From an uncultured Shinella sp. (lineage in GTDB: Bacteria; Pseudomonadota; Alphaproteobacteria; Rhizobiales; Rhizobiaceae): a DNA stretch of 6,855 bases. Numbering within the stretch: the first letter of the stretch is position 1; each line of letters starts with the position of its first letter. A model generated the notes under the pieces. It did not search any database. It was not told the DNA's origin and saw only the letters and a program-made list of their open reading frames with translations. Of this stretch, positions 6,028 through 6,855 are shown one piece after another. A program made the position numbers and the translations under genes. The stretch lies in the NCBI GenBank assembly GCA_946481465.1, contig CAMLOC010000199.1, positions 1-6,855 on the forward strand. The letters run 5' to 3'.

Positions 6028-6855
6028 GACGGTTCGACGCCATCATCGTCGGCGCAGGCCAGGCCGGCCCTTCGCTTGCCGGCCGGCTGACCGCCGCGGG
6101 AAAGACGGTCGCCCTCATAGAGCGCAAGCATGTCGGTGGCACCTGCGTGAACACCGGCTGCATGCCGACCAAGGCCATGGTCGCCAGCGCCTATGCTGCC
6201 CATCTTGCCCGCCGCGGCGCCGATTACGGCGTGATGACGGGCGAGGTCTCCATCGACTTCGCCAGGGTGATGGCGCGCAAGGACAAGGTGCGCTTCGATG
6301 CCCGCAAAGGCAACGAGGACTGGCTGGCGGGCATGCAGGGCCTCACCCTCATCCGCGGCCATGCACGCTTCGAAAGTCCGACGGAAATCCGCGTCGGTGC
6401 GGAACTGCTGTCCGCCGGGCAGGTCTTCCTCAATGTCGGCGGCCGGGCCGTCGTGCCGGACTTTCCCGGCATCGGGGACGTGCCGCATCTCGACAATGTC
6501 TCGATGATGGAACTGGCCGAGGTGCCAGAACATCTCGTCATCGTCGGCGGCAGCTATATCGGGCTGGAATTCGCCCAGATGTTCCGCCGCTTCGGTTCGA
6601 AGGTGACGGTCGTCGAGAAGGGGCCGCGGCTCATCGCCCGCGAGGACGAGGATGTCAGCGCCGCCGTGCGCGACATCCTGGAGCGCGAGGGCATCGCCAT
6701 CCGCACGGGGGCGGAGTGCATCCGCTTCTTCAAAAGCGGCGAGGGCGTCGGGGTGGCGGTCGACTGCACGGCGGGCGCGCCGGAGATCCAAGGCTCCCAC
6801 ATCCTCCTTGCCACCGGCAGGCGGCCGAACACGGACGACCTCGGCCTCGCCAAGG
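6024..6855 (+). CDS. FAD-dependent pyridine nucleotide-disulfide oxidoreductase (mercuric-reductase-like, class I), N-terminal part
   Basis: The frame is open from ATG 6024 to the window end: 277 complete codons of a protein usually about 450-460 residues long. It carries the FAD-binding GAGQAG (10-15) and the redox-active disulfide in GGTCVNTGCMPTK (C41, C46). The NAD(P)-binding fold is LVIVGGSYIGLEF (171-183) with the acidic strand end VTVVEK (194-199). The second FAD motif is ATGRRPNT (263-270). These place it in the lipoamide dehydrogenase/glutathione reductase/MerA/RclA superfamily. There is no N-terminal HMA metal-binding domain, and the C-terminal region that would show MerA's vicinal cysteines or a His-Glu pair lies outside. 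The substrate is therefore open; many alphaproteobacterial relatives are simply named FAD-containing oxidoreductase. The start overlaps the DUF4126 stop by ATGA and has no strong Shine-Dalgarno, so translation is probably coupled to the upstream gene. Confidence 0.92.
   Translation, partial: MRRFDAIIVGAGQAGPSLAGRLTAAGKTVALIERKHVGGTCVNTGCMPTKAMVASAYAAHLARRGADYGVMTGEVSIDFARVMARKDKVRFDARKGNEDWLAGMQGLTLIRGHARFESPTEIRVGAELLSAGQVFLNVGGRAVVPDFPGIGDVPHLDNVSMMELAEVPEHLVIVGGSYIGLEFAQMFRRFGSKVTVVEKGPRLIAREDEDVSAAVRDILEREGIAIRTGAECIRFFKSGEGVGVAVDCTAGAPEIQGSHILLATGRRPNTDDLGLAK

Noticed and set aside
5907..6800. 297-codon minus-strand open frame
   Set aside because: Antisense to the flavoprotein reductase, whose FAD, CxxxxC and NAD motifs prove the plus strand.
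6024..6855. Naming the reductase merA or rclA
   Set aside because: No N-terminal metal-binding domain is present, the diagnostic C-terminus is outside the window, and the redox motif is shared by the whole superfamily.

Overview
The window is about two-thirds G+C, with strongly G/C-ended codons and protein families typical of Alphaproteobacteria. Gene content and protein style fit Rhizobiales (a Rhizobium/Sinorhizobium/Shinella-like organism), but the species is not decided by the sequence. I see no tRNA, rRNA, CRISPR array, insertion sequence or phage gene. It looks like ordinary chromosomal or megaplasmid metabolic DNA.

Layout. (1) Positions 1-1434, plus strand: the C-terminal two-thirds of a GMC-family FAD oxidoreductase (5' end outside the window), then a 106-residue Dabb (stress-responsive A/B barrel) protein 9 bases downstream. 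(2) Positions 1431-5233, minus strand: a complete four-gene osmoprotectant ABC importer in the order binding protein, large permease, ATPase, small permease. Order and protein lengths match E. coli yehZYXW (Salmonella osmU). The two downstream junctions are ATGA overlaps. The binding-protein/permease gap holds a strong hairpin. (3) Positions 5234-5556: a 323-base divergent intergenic region with a 22-base dyad and a possible AT-rich -10 element. (4) Positions 5557-6027, plus strand: a DUF4126 membrane-protein gene interrupted by an in-frame amber codon. (5) Position 6024 to the window end, plus strand: the N-terminal part of a class I pyridine nucleotide-disulfide oxidoreductase, joined to the DUF4126 gene by an ATGA overlap.

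Function. The importer would bring glycine betaine-type compounds from the periplasm into the cell. The GMC enzyme belongs to the superfamily that includes choline dehydrogenase, so oxidation of an alcohol next to betaine uptake is suggestive, but the substrate is not shown. The importer and the GMC/Dabb pair are convergent, their stop codons overlap, and no intrinsic terminator is visible between them. The DUF4126/reductase pair is transcribed away from the importer.

I found no clearly new biological system. The points most worth checking are the amber codon in the DUF4126 gene and its effect on the coupled reductase, the 22-base dyad in the divergent intergenic region, and the intercistronic hairpin in the importer operon.
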